Of a DNA stretch of 64,000 bases, positions 51,895 through 59,477 are shown piece by piece (position 1 is the first letter of the stretch; every line of letters begins with the position of its first letter). This DNA is from Caballeronia sp. INDeC2 (lineage in GTDB: Bacteria; Pseudomonadota; Gammaproteobacteria; Burkholderiales; Burkholderiaceae): contig NZ_JALQDG010000030.1 of assembly GCF_023631325.1 (NCBI RefSeq), positions 248,001 through 312,000 on the forward strand, given 5' to 3'. Below the pieces are notes generated by a model that saw only the letters and a list, made by a program, of their open reading frames with translations, did no database searches and had not been told where the DNA came from. The position numbers were made by a program, and so were the translations under genes.

Positions 51895-52179
51895 TCAGGA
51901 TTGGAAAACCAGCAGCCACAGCGCAAGCGCGAAGAACGAGACGAGCGTCGGATAGATCACGGCGGCAGGCCCCAGCGCCTCGCCGATCTTCAGCCGCACG
52001 AGCACCGCATGCACGACGATAACGAGCACCACGCTCGCGACGATGCAGAAAAGCCAGTCCGGAAAGTACGCGCCGAGCACATTGATCGACGGCGCGTTCG
52101 AACATGCCGACAGCGGCGCGGCGACGAGCGCGCCCACGCCGATCGCATGCTTTCGAGTATCGCGTTTGATGCGTGGCAT
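51895..52179 (-). CDS. YtcA/DUF1656-like small membrane protein
   Basis: 94 aa with a lipobox-like LSAC near residue 26, followed by SINVLGAYFPDWLFCIVASV and a second helix. The NVLGAYFPDW segment is typical of the YtcA family that begins FUSC exporter operons, where AaeX plays the same part in E. coli. It probably helps to assemble or stabilise the pump. It is the first gene of the operon and is divergent from the bufferin operon. Confidence 0.8.
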   Translation of the reverse strand: MPRIKRDTRKHAIGVGALVAAPLSACSNAPSINVLGAYFPDWLFCIVASVVLVIVVHAVLVRLKIGEALGPAAVIYPTLVSFFALALWLLVFQS

Positions 52180-52531
52180 GAGCGTGCTCCATGATCTGCC
52201 GATGGATGAAATCGATGCCGTGGCTTTCAGTGTTATTCACGATTTCCAGCCGACCGCCTGTGACGCAGCGCCATGAAACTATATGGAATCCGTTGCGTTT
52301 TCAAGCGTGCAAAATTTCGCGTCGCTAGGGAATTTCCTCTAGGCCGCGCGTGCCGGCACAGCAATCCTGTGACAAGCGCAGCAATATCGTTCAATCCCGC
52401 TTTTGGCGCATCGGCTAATTTTCTTCTCGACGGCACCAAGAGAGCCGGACGCATTTCAGATGCAGATGCGTTCGGCCATCCGCTGTCTCGATCGTCATCA
52501 TTTCCATACTTCAACAGCCCGGAGATTCCGT
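52180..52531. other. Divergent intergenic region between FUSC and bufferin operons
   Basis: About 350 bp with no gene. It must hold both promoters. A near-palindrome, CTAGGGAATTTCCTCTAGG (52326-52344), and a long hairpin at 52445-52475 are the only structures noticed. I could not place -35/-10 elements with confidence. Confidence 0.5.
52445..52475 (+). promoter_or_regulatory. Hairpin in the bufA leader
   Basis: CCGGACGCAT (52445-52454) pairs with ATGCGTTCGG (52466-52475) over 10 bp with one G-T pair. The loop is 11 bases. It ends about 56 bp before the bufA start. No T-run follows. It may be an operator or a leader structure controlling the operon. Confidence 0.35.
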
Positions 52532-52864
52532 ATGTCCCATCGCACATCCTCTGTTCTCGTGGTCAGCGCTTTCGCAGCGGCGCTCGGTGCGCTTTCAGCG
52601 GCATCGGTCAGCGCAGAGGACTTCACCGACGCGCAGAAGAAGATTCAGGCGGAACACACGGCGCTCGTCAAATCCGGCAAGGTCGAACCGTGCTTCGGAA
52701 CCGCGCTGAAAGGACAGAACGACTGCTACGCCGGCGCGGGCACGACGTGCGCCGGCACCAGCACGACCGACTATCAGGGCAATGCTTTCAAGCTCGTGCC
52801 CAAAGGCACATGCACGGCCATGTCGACGCCCAAAGGTCCGGGCAGCCTGTCGCCCAAGGCTTGA
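52532..52864 (+). CDS. bufA: Bufferin-type RiPP precursor, DUF2282 (BufA family)
   Basis: 110 aa. A cleavable signal (VVSAFAAALGALSAASVSA) is followed by a core with four cysteines at 54, 65, 73 and 94 in the DUF2282 pattern: PCFGTALKGQNDC, GTTCAGTS, and LVPKGTC. Proteins of this family are exported copper-buffering peptides whose cysteines are converted to heterocycles by the neighbouring MNIO enzyme, as described in Caulobacter. ATG 52532 has GGAG 7 bases upstream; the longer upstream frame is not coding. The DUF692 gene follows after 32 bp. Confidence 0.87.
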   Translation: MSHRTSSVLVVSAFAAALGALSAASVSAEDFTDAQKKIQAEHTALVKSGKVEPCFGTALKGQNDCYAGAGTTCAGTSTTDYQGNAFKLVPKGTCTAMSTPKGPGSLSPKA

Positions 52865-52896
52865 GGTCACAGTCGACGCCATCACGGAGGCTTCCC

Positions 52897-53784
52897 TTGC
52901 CAGAGCCGTCCCTCTTCGTCCACTTCGGTAAGCTGCCTTGCCGTGGCGGCGTCGGTCTGAAGGCCGAGCATTACCGCGAGGTCATCGAAACCTCGCCCGA
53001 TGTCGGCTTCTTCGAGATTCACGCGGAGAACTACATGGGCGCGGGCGGCCCGCCGCATCGCTATCTGTCGGCGGTGCGCGAGCGCTATCCGTTGTCGCTT
53101 CACGGCGTGGGCCTGTCGATCGGAAGTGACCGGCCGCTCGATCGCGCGCATCTGCGGCGGCTCGAGACGCTCATCGCGCGCTATGCGCCCGCGCTGTTTT
53201 CCGAACATCTCGCGTGGTCAAGTCATGACGCGGGATTCTTCAACGATCTCCTGCCCGTGCCCTATACCACGCGGACACTGCAACGCGTGTGCGCTCACAT
53301 CGACGAGATTCAGGACACGCTGGGTGTGCGCATGCTGCTCGAAAATCCGTCGACGTATCTCGCCTTCGCCGAGAGCACGTATGCGGAGACCGAGTTCATC
53401 GCTGAAATCGTGCGGCGCACGGGCTGCGGCCTGTTGCTCGACATCAATAATGTCTTCGTTTCGTCGGTGAACGGAATGGAAGATCCGTTCGCGTATATCG
53501 ACGCCTTTCCGCTCGAAGCCGTCCGGCAAATCCATCTGGCCGGTCACGCGCGCGAGGCGGATGAAAGAGACCGGCCGCTTCTGATCGATACTCACGACCG
53601 CGCGATCGACGAGACAGTCTGGACGCTGTTCGCTCATGCGATCGCGCGAACCGGCCCGCTGCCGACGCTGATCGAATGGGATGCGCGCGTGCCCGCCTGG
53701 CCGACGCTGAAGGCGCAGGCCGAGCGCGCGGATACGATCATGTCGGCGCTCGCGTCCGAATCGCTCAACTTGACGGCCGCCTGA
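52897..53784 (+). CDS. bufB: MNIO-family peptide-modifying oxygenase, DUF692 (BufB)
   Basis: 295-aa TIM-barrel enzyme that uses a multinuclear iron site to oxidise cysteines in the precursor. Metal-binding segments are FFEIHAENYMG (H42, E44, N45), LSLHGVGLSIG, FSEHLAWSS, LLENPSTYL, LLDINNVFVSS, IHLAGHA and LIEWDARVP. The start is a TTG at 52897. It has a strong GGAGG 6 bases upstream, the protein then begins PEPSLFVHFGKLPCRGGVGL as relatives do, and no in-frame ATG exists before the HAEN motif. It acts with the DUF2063 partner two genes on. Confidence 0.9.
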   Translation: MPEPSLFVHFGKLPCRGGVGLKAEHYREVIETSPDVGFFEIHAENYMGAGGPPHRYLSAVRERYPLSLHGVGLSIGSDRPLDRAHLRRLETLIARYAPALFSEHLAWSSHDAGFFNDLLPVPYTTRTLQRVCAHIDEIQDTLGVRMLLENPSTYLAFAESTYAETEFIAEIVRRTGCGLLLDINNVFVSSVNGMEDPFAYIDAFPLEAVRQIHLAGHAREADERDRPLLIDTHDRAIDETVWTLFAHAIARTGPLPTLIEWDARVPAWPTLKAQAERADTIMSALASESLNLTAA

Positions 53785-53815
53785 CGCGCTCGCCGAAACG
53801 CGAAGGAGAATACAC

Positions 53816-54793
53816 ATGGCGCGACGCAAGCTGCTTTTCTACTATGCCTGGAGCCGGCCCGGCGAAACCGGTGCGCCGCTCGGCGTCATCGAGAACCGGT
53901 TTCCGACGTTGTTCGAGAGCCGCCGGATGGCGTATCCGCGCTTCGGGGAGTTGTCCGATCAGGCTCGCTTCGATCAGAGCATCGCGGGCTTTCTCGATCA
54001 CATCATGAAGCGCAACTTCGCCGCGTTTTTGGAGCTCGCTCAAACACAGACCGGCGAGCCGGCGAAGGCGATCGAACGAATCGGCGATGACGGCCGCGCG
54101 ACGACGCTCGACTCGGGCGTTCTCGACGATGTCGATACGCTGATCGTCATCAGCTTCGACTCGCTGCGAACCGGGCAACATGCGAGCGACGCCGAAACAC
54201 AAGCCCTTCGCACGTTTCTCTCCGTGCCGGATCATCTCGCGTTCGTTTGCCCGCATCACGACATCGGCGAAGTCTCGGACGCGCTGCCCGACGAACGCCC
54301 GGCGCGCCAGCTCGAACAATTCATTCATCACGGCGACAAGACGATTCCGCCGCAGCAGCGCTTCGGCGGCTATGCGAAGTCGCTTCTGCAGGGTCTCGGC
54401 ATGCCCGTGCAGAATCGCTTCGGGCTGCGGCCCGCGTTAGAGGCCGACGGTTCGCCTTCCGCGATCGAAGCGGTGCGGGACGTGGACCGGCTCGGGCTGC
54501 TGCATGGCGTCGGCACGTTCAACGCACATGCGCATCTGCCCCACTTCGAGCGTCTGGAACGCGCGGTCGACAAACTCGACGTGCTCGCTCGCCAGCAGAT
54601 CGATCCCGGCGCCCCGCCGCATCCGTTCGCACGCGAGCGAAGCACGTTCGACGCGTTGCTCCAGTCACGCGCCGATGCCTTCGCGGGCACGCTGCTCGTC
54701 GGCGATGCAACGCTCTGGAGTTCGACTGCCGGCGGCGTCGAAAGTCTGCATCGCCTTTGGCTCAATGTGCTGCAACGCCCTCGTCGACAGTGA
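53816..54793 (+). CDS. Unidentified protein embedded in the bufferin operon
   Basis: 325 aa, soluble, without signal or TM segments. The middle looks like an alpha/beta fold related to class I amidotransferase-like domains (DTLIVISFDSLRTGQHAS, then FLSVPDHLAFVCPHHDIGEV). The start (KLLFYYAWSRPGETGAPLGV) and the stretch GLGMPVQNRFGLRPA look conserved in style, but I cannot name the family. A Cys in VCPHHD followed by His residues could be catalytic or bind metal. ATG 53816 has AAGGAG 7 bases upstream. It lies between the MNIO enzyme and its DUF2063 partner, which are normally adjacent, so it is probably a functional accessory. Confidence 0.7.
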   Translation: MARRKLLFYYAWSRPGETGAPLGVIENRFPTLFESRRMAYPRFGELSDQARFDQSIAGFLDHIMKRNFAAFLELAQTQTGEPAKAIERIGDDGRATTLDSGVLDDVDTLIVISFDSLRTGQHASDAETQALRTFLSVPDHLAFVCPHHDIGEVSDALPDERPARQLEQFIHHGDKTIPPQQRFGGYAKSLLQGLGMPVQNRFGLRPALEADGSPSAIEAVRDVDRLGLLHGVGTFNAHAHLPHFERLERAVDKLDVLARQQIDPGAPPHPFARERSTFDALLQSRADAFAGTLLVGDATLWSSTAGGVESLHRLWLNVLQRPRRQ

Positions 54794-54800
54794 GCGATTC

Positions 54801-55568
54801 ATGCCATACGACTCTTCCCTCGACGCATTTGCCGCCGCGATTGTCGACCCTGACCGTCCGGTTCCCGCGGGTTTGATCGGCCCCGATGGCGCGATGAGCG
54901 AGCGGCGCTTCGCGGTGTATCGGAACAACGTCGTCGCCGGTCTCTGCGATGCGCTCTCGGCCGCCTATCCGGTCACGCGGCGCATCGTCGGCGAGGAATT
55001 TTTCGCGGGGATGGCGCGGATTTACGTAGCGCTCACGCTGCCGCAAACGCCCGTCATGCTCGACTACGGCGCGGCGTTCGCGGATTTCATCGGCACGTTC
55101 GAACCGGCGATGTCGCTGCCCTATCTGCGCGATGTAGCCCGGCTGGAGCGCGCGTGGGTCGAGGCGTACCACGCATCCGATGCGACGCCGCTCGAAGCCG
55201 ACGCGTTTCGAGGCATCGACGCCGCGCAGTTGCCCTCGATGCGCCTCGCGCTGCATCCGTCCGTTCGCGTCGTGCGATCCGCGTTCCCGCTCGTCGCGAT
55301 CTGGCAAACGAATATCGATGAAGGCGCGCCCGGATTCATCGATATTCATGCACGGAGCGAAGATGCCTATGTCGCGCGGCCGCTGGCGCATGTCGAGGTG
55401 CGCGTGCTGCCGCGAGGCGCGGCCGCGTTCATCGAGGCGCTGGCGGCGGGCAATACGCTCGCCGATGCATTCGAATCCGCGCGATCGACCGATGCGCGCT
55501 TCGACCTTTCGCAGACGCTTTCAATGCTGATGAACGGCGGCGCGATCATCGGATGGGTGAAGCAATGA
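54801..55568 (+). CDS. bufC: DUF2063 MNIO partner protein (BufC)
   Basis: 255 aa. The N-terminal DUF2063 domain (about residues 5-95) is recognisable from RFAVYRNNVVAGLCDALSAA, YPVTRRIVGEEFFAGMARIY and DYGAAFADFIGTF. The C-terminal part resembles a peptide-recognition wing (PLAHVEVRVLPRGAAAFIEAL). In known systems this partner brings the precursor to the DUF692 enzyme. ATG 54801 lies 7 bp after the previous stop. Its own stop overlaps the DoxX start (ATGA). Confidence 0.87.
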   Translation: MPYDSSLDAFAAAIVDPDRPVPAGLIGPDGAMSERRFAVYRNNVVAGLCDALSAAYPVTRRIVGEEFFAGMARIYVALTLPQTPVMLDYGAAFADFIGTFEPAMSLPYLRDVARLERAWVEAYHASDATPLEADAFRGIDAAQLPSMRLALHPSVRVVRSAFPLVAIWQTNIDEGAPGFIDIHARSEDAYVARPLAHVEVRVLPRGAAAFIEALAAGNTLADAFESARSTDARFDLSQTLSMLMNGGAIIGWVKQ

Positions 55569-56062
55569 GCGGCGGCGAACCGGACGTCGATCGTTACGCG
55601 CGGCTGCTGAACGGGATCGCGTCGCTCGCGCGGATCGTTGCGCCGCCTTTGCTTCGCATTGCGCTCGCGCTCCCTTTCTTGCGCTCGGGATTGACGCGCT
55701 GGGACGGGTTTCTGTCGCTGTCGGCGGGCACCGTCTATCTTTTCGAGAATCAGTTCAAGCTGCATGTTCTCGGCGCGGTCATCGCGCTGCCGGCGCCTGA
55801 CGTGCTTGCCTTCGTCGTCGGCGTCGCGGAGATCGTGCTGCCGGTTTTGCTCATCGCCGGCCTCGGCACGCGTCTCGCCGCGCTCGCACTGTTGTTGATG
55901 ACGGGCGTGATCCAGCTTGTCTTTCCGGACGGCTGGGCGAACTTCCATATTTACTGGCTGAGTCTCGCGGTTGCGATTCTCGCACTCGGTCCCGGCGGTC
56001 TCTCGCTCGACCGGTTGATCGCGCTGCAACGCCGGAAAGACGCGCCGCGCGGCCTCGCCTGA
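55565..56062 (+). CDS. bufD: DoxX-family membrane protein (BufD-like)
   Basis: 165 aa with four helices in the DoxX pattern (IVAPPLLRIALALPFLRSGL, VLAFVVGVAEIVLPVLLIAG, RLAALALLLMTGVIQLVF, IYWLSLAVAILALGPGG). It is an inner-membrane protein that often closes bufferin operons, perhaps serving redox or copper supply. ATG 55565 overlaps the BufC stop. It converges on the AraC regulator with a 4-bp gap. Confidence 0.85.
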   Translation: MSGGEPDVDRYARLLNGIASLARIVAPPLLRIALALPFLRSGLTRWDGFLSLSAGTVYLFENQFKLHVLGAVIALPAPDVLAFVVGVAEIVLPVLLIAGLGTRLAALALLLMTGVIQLVFPDGWANFHIYWLSLAVAILALGPGGLSLDRLIALQRRKDAPRGLA

Positions 56063-56066
56063 TCGG

Positions 56067-57017
56067 CTATTCGCTTCCCTGACCGCGCGCGCGCCGCCGG
56101 CCGTGCTCGCGCGCGTAAGTCGCCGGCGTGCAGCCCACATGCCGATGGAAACGCCGCGTGAAGTGGCTTTGATCCGCGAAGCCGGTCATCAGCGCGATCT
56201 CGGCGAGCGGAATGCCGGTCTCCGCGATGAGCGCCTGCGCGCGACGCACGCGGCATTGCTCGACGAAGCCGATCGCCGTCGTGCCGGTGGCGCGCTTGAA
56301 TAGCCGGGCAAAATGAAACCGGCTCACATTGGCGATGGCGGCGAGCTCCGCCAGCCCGATCGTTCGATCGAGGTTGTCCTCGATATACCCGATGAGCCGC
56401 GCGAGTTCCGCCTTCCCGAGCGAAGGCGGTTCGTGGATCTGTACGGGTTCGAACGCGTTGTAGCTGCGCAGCAGATGCGCCGCGAGGACGCACGACGCAT
56501 GATCGACGATGAGCGCTTGCGCGGGATGCGGCTTGCGTTCGAGTTCGCCGAGAAGAATCTGCGCGACGCTCGCGATGACCGCATCGCGCGTCTCGAAGAC
56601 GTTGCGGACCTCGACCTGCGCGGTGCTTCGGTGTCCGATCTCGTCGGCCGCGGAGGCGATGAGCGAAGTCGGGATGCGCAGGCGCGCGGATGCGGCCGCG
56701 TCGCCTTCCCACGTCGAGTCGCAGCCCGCGGGCATCAGCAGCGAAACGCCTGTCGAGATGATGCCTTCGTGAATCGCGCCATCGCGTCCTTGAATCAGGC
56801 GCGCGTGGCCGGACGGGCAATAGCAGATCAGATGATGATCGAGCGCCGGGTAACGTTCGGAGCAGTCCTTGAGCGGCCGGTAAAGGTCCACCGTGACGCC
56901 GCTCCATCCGCGCGCACGTGTGGATGCGGTGGGACGGTGCGAGAGGATATCGACGATTTCGTCGATGGAGACGAGTTTCGGTGCGCCGCCTTGTTCGATC
57001 CGCGCTGGCGTCGTCAT
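56067..57017 (-). CDS. AraC-family regulator
   Basis: 316 aa. The N-terminal half is a cupin-like sensor (LDHHLICYCPSGHARLIQGR, then SLLMPAGCDSTWEGDA). The C-terminal pair of HTHs is standard: IGLAELAAIANVSRFHFARL and IPLAEIALMTGFADQSHFTR, then RRFHRHVGCTPATYAREH. ATG 57017 has GAGG 7 bases upstream. It is convergent with the bufferin operon, and its upstream region contains no divergent gene for 445 bp. The target is unknown. Confidence 0.88.
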   Translation of the reverse strand: MTTPARIEQGGAPKLVSIDEIVDILSHRPTASTRARGWSGVTVDLYRPLKDCSERYPALDHHLICYCPSGHARLIQGRDGAIHEGIISTGVSLLMPAGCDSTWEGDAAASARLRIPTSLIASAADEIGHRSTAQVEVRNVFETRDAVIASVAQILLGELERKPHPAQALIVDHASCVLAAHLLRSYNAFEPVQIHEPPSLGKAELARLIGYIEDNLDRTIGLAELAAIANVSRFHFARLFKRATGTTAIGFVEQCRVRRAQALIAETGIPLAEIALMTGFADQSHFTRRFHRHVGCTPATYAREHGRRRARGQGSE

Positions 57018-57462
57018 GATTGCCTCGCTGGGGGGTCGGGTTCGAGGCGGATATCGTCTCATACTGCGCAGGGGGGACAAAATGATGGTGTCGCGCGGAT
57101 ACCTTCCATTGTCATAGACACTCGCCATAAGGCATCGCACCAGAGCGACGTGAGCACATGGCAGGTGATCCCGCATAGCTCGGTCAGCGCGACCGCGCGC
57201 ATGGCAGTCGAGTCTGCTTTCGGGAAGAAAACATACGTGCAAGGCGTCGGAAAGCTGATTTACGCCCGAAGCGCCCGCGCCCGATTGCACGGGCATATAA
57301 CCTGACGACGCCGTAATCATCAGCGTAAAGCCTGGTTTTGAATCGGTAAGCAATACATGCCGCGTTGCGAAAGATGGGAAGACATTCGAAAAAGCATTTC
57401 GCTTCGTACTTCCTATTTCCTACACTCAACCTGTATCCATTCGGAAAACTAAAGATGCGGCG
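57018..57462. other. Gene-free stretch between AraC and CHASE2 genes
   Basis: 445 bp. The frames that cross it have no ribosome site and no recognisable protein. It should hold the divergent promoters of the AraC regulator and the CHASE2 operon. No clear operator or repeat was found. Confidence 0.5.
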
Positions 57463-59091
57463 ATGGCAGCGAGCAACCAAAATAAGGAAAAACCGTTCGA
57501 CTGGCGCATGTTTGGCTGGCGCCTGTTGTTCACGATCGCCATCGGCTGCCTGGCGGCGCTGATCCTGCCGAGCCGCTTTACGGAGGAACTCGGCGCGCAG
57601 AAAATCGCGAAGCTTGCCGCGCCGCTTGTGGGTTACTTTTATCCGATGGAGTATCGCGACGACATCACCGTGCTCCTGATCGACGACGAAGCGCTTTCCG
57701 TTAAAGGGTACTCATGGCCACCGCCCTTCGATTTCTACGCGGACCTGCTCAGGCTCATCGACACCCCCGCTGACATGGCGCCGGCACGCTCGTACCACCC
57801 GAGAGCCGTCTTCTTCGACATCGTCTTCGAGCACGAGCAAGAGAAAGAACGACTCGCGGAGTTCGAGACTGCGCTCGACGCGATCAACGCCTCCAGTCTG
57901 GCTCACCGCAAGTCGCGCGATGGACCGCCCGTCGTATTTCTGGCGGCCCGTCTGGGCGAGCACAATGATCTCAGCATCAACAAGGATCTCGAGCATTTTT
58001 CCGGTGCCACCAAGGCAGGGATCGAGTATTCGCCCAACGAAGTCGATCGCATCACGTGGACCTACCCGCTTTTTCTCGATCGGCCGACGCAAGCGCCATC
58101 GCAAGCGGAGCATCTGGAGATCAGGCAGGCGTCCACGAACGGGCGTGCATCGGCCGCGTCACTTCCGCCAAAGCGGCGCAGCGCCGCGCTGGCGATCTAT
58201 GAGGATGCCTACGGCTTACCCGAGCCCACGCCTTACACGCCCGAGAAGCCCCCCTCCTCAACGATGGTGCTGACCTGGGGACTCGACACCGCGGAATCTG
58301 GCCTGCTTTGGAAAGCCGAGGAAGACGAGGAGAAGAAATCTCGCGAGGACACTTGGTTGAGCGCCGACTCCGAAGCCACGTACCGAAGCATGTACTGCAC
58401 GTCCGATGAACACGACCGCGTCCTCTTCGCTCGCGCGGAGGCGCGATCCATCATGCGCAGCCTGAGTCGGCCCCTATGTGTATTCCATCGCACGATTCAC
58501 GCGAACCAGCTTTCCAACATGACGCCCGGTGAATACAGAGAGGCCTTCGACAACAAGGTGGTGATGATCGGAACGTCGCTGCGCTATTCGAACGACATCG
58601 TGGTTTCGCCGCTGCACGATCGCATCCCGGGCGTCTTCCTGCATGCGATGGCGCTGGACAATCTGCTCACGTCGAATGGCCACTATCAGGAGAATTGGGA
58701 GGCGCCTGGTTCTCCATTCGACGAACACTGGCCCCGCTTCGCCGCGCTCTGCGTCATCGGGCTGGTTCCCGTGGCGCTGGTTCGCGCGCTAAAGGAATTG
58801 GCGAGAGACAAATACAGGGAATGGAGACGCTCGCGCCCCGGACCCAAACCGCATAAGTTGCATAGAACGTGGCGACGGAGAAAGTATCTGGACGCCGCTG
58901 TCAGGTTTCTAATTTTTGCCCTGAGTGGCCTGGCGCTCATCATTCTCGCGACCTGCCTGCTCGTGCTTGGCCAAGCACTGGTGCATGTGCCGTATCTGGC
59001 CGTATCGCACCTCGTCGCATGTGCGATGGCGGTCGAATGGTTCGATTGGGGTAGTGATCTCGCTAACTGGGTCTTCGACGTCAAGGAGTAA
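57463..59091 (+). CDS. CHASE2-domain membrane protein without a catalytic output domain
   Basis: 542 aa. An N-terminal TM helix (LLFTIAIGCLAALILPSRF) leads into an extracytoplasmic CHASE2 domain starting YRDDITVLLIDDEALSVKGY. Its typical end is VVMIGTSLRYSNDIVVSPLH then GVFLHAMALDNLL, followed by further helices (FAALCVIGLVPVALVRAL; FLIFALSGLALIILATCLLV; LAVSHLVACAMAVEWF). CHASE2 normally feeds a kinase, cyclase or diguanylate domain; here nothing follows. It has a large insert of about 150 residues. It is probably a sensor or scaffold for the two exported proteins encoded after it (5 bp, then a 1-bp overlap). Confidence 0.8.
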   Translation: MAASNQNKEKPFDWRMFGWRLLFTIAIGCLAALILPSRFTEELGAQKIAKLAAPLVGYFYPMEYRDDITVLLIDDEALSVKGYSWPPPFDFYADLLRLIDTPADMAPARSYHPRAVFFDIVFEHEQEKERLAEFETALDAINASSLAHRKSRDGPPVVFLAARLGEHNDLSINKDLEHFSGATKAGIEYSPNEVDRITWTYPLFLDRPTQAPSQAEHLEIRQASTNGRASAASLPPKRRSAALAIYEDAYGLPEPTPYTPEKPPSSTMVLTWGLDTAESGLLWKAEEDEEKKSREDTWLSADSEATYRSMYCTSDEHDRVLFARAEARSIMRSLSRPLCVFHRTIHANQLSNMTPGEYREAFDNKVVMIGTSLRYSNDIVVSPLHDRIPGVFLHAMALDNLLTSNGHYQENWEAPGSPFDEHWPRFAALCVIGLVPVALVRALKELARDKYREWRRSRPGPKPHKLHRTWRRRKYLDAAVRFLIFALSGLALIILATCLLVLGQALVHVPYLAVSHLVACAMAVEWFDWGSDLANWVFDVKE

Positions 59092-59096
59092 GCAAC

Positions 59097-59477
59097 ATGA
59101 ACAACCGTGCTACCAGGTCGATGTTCACCATGCTCGCCGTCGCCGCCGGGCTTGCGCTGTCGACATTGTCGCCCGGCGTCGCTTATACCGCGGAATCGGC
59201 GGCCACCGTCGAGCCGATAAAAGCCGGAACGCCGCTGAAGCTCTATGAGACGCCCGAATTGAAGGACGGTGCTGTCAGCGCGCCGCCGGACAGCATGCCG
59301 TTGCAAGTGGAAGGCGCCGCGAAAAATGGCTTCTATCCCGTCAATGTGCGAGGCAAACAATATTGGGTCGATGGCATGGACGTCAAGATGCAACGCGCGA
59401 ACCGCGCGACGTGCACGGCTGGCGCATCGGTCCACGCCGCTGGCCAACTCGGCGCCGCCACCAACAGGTGCAAATAA
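59097..59477 (+). CDS. Small exported SH3-like protein
   Basis: 126 aa with a signal peptide (MFTMLAVAAGLALSTLSPG, cleavage near VAYTAES). The mature part KAGTPLKLYETPELKDGAVS and NGFYPVNVRGKQYWVDGMDV has the spacing of a bacterial SH3-type barrel. Two Cys, in ATCTAGA and NRCK near the C-terminus, could form a disulfide. ATG 59097 follows the CHASE2 stop by 5 bp with AAGGAG just upstream. It is likely a periplasmic partner of the CHASE2 protein or of the protease. Confidence 0.7.
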   Translation: MNNRATRSMFTMLAVAAGLALSTLSPGVAYTAESAATVEPIKAGTPLKLYETPELKDGAVSAPPDSMPLQVEGAAKNGFYPVNVRGKQYWVDGMDVKMQRANRATCTAGASVHAAGQLGAATNRCK

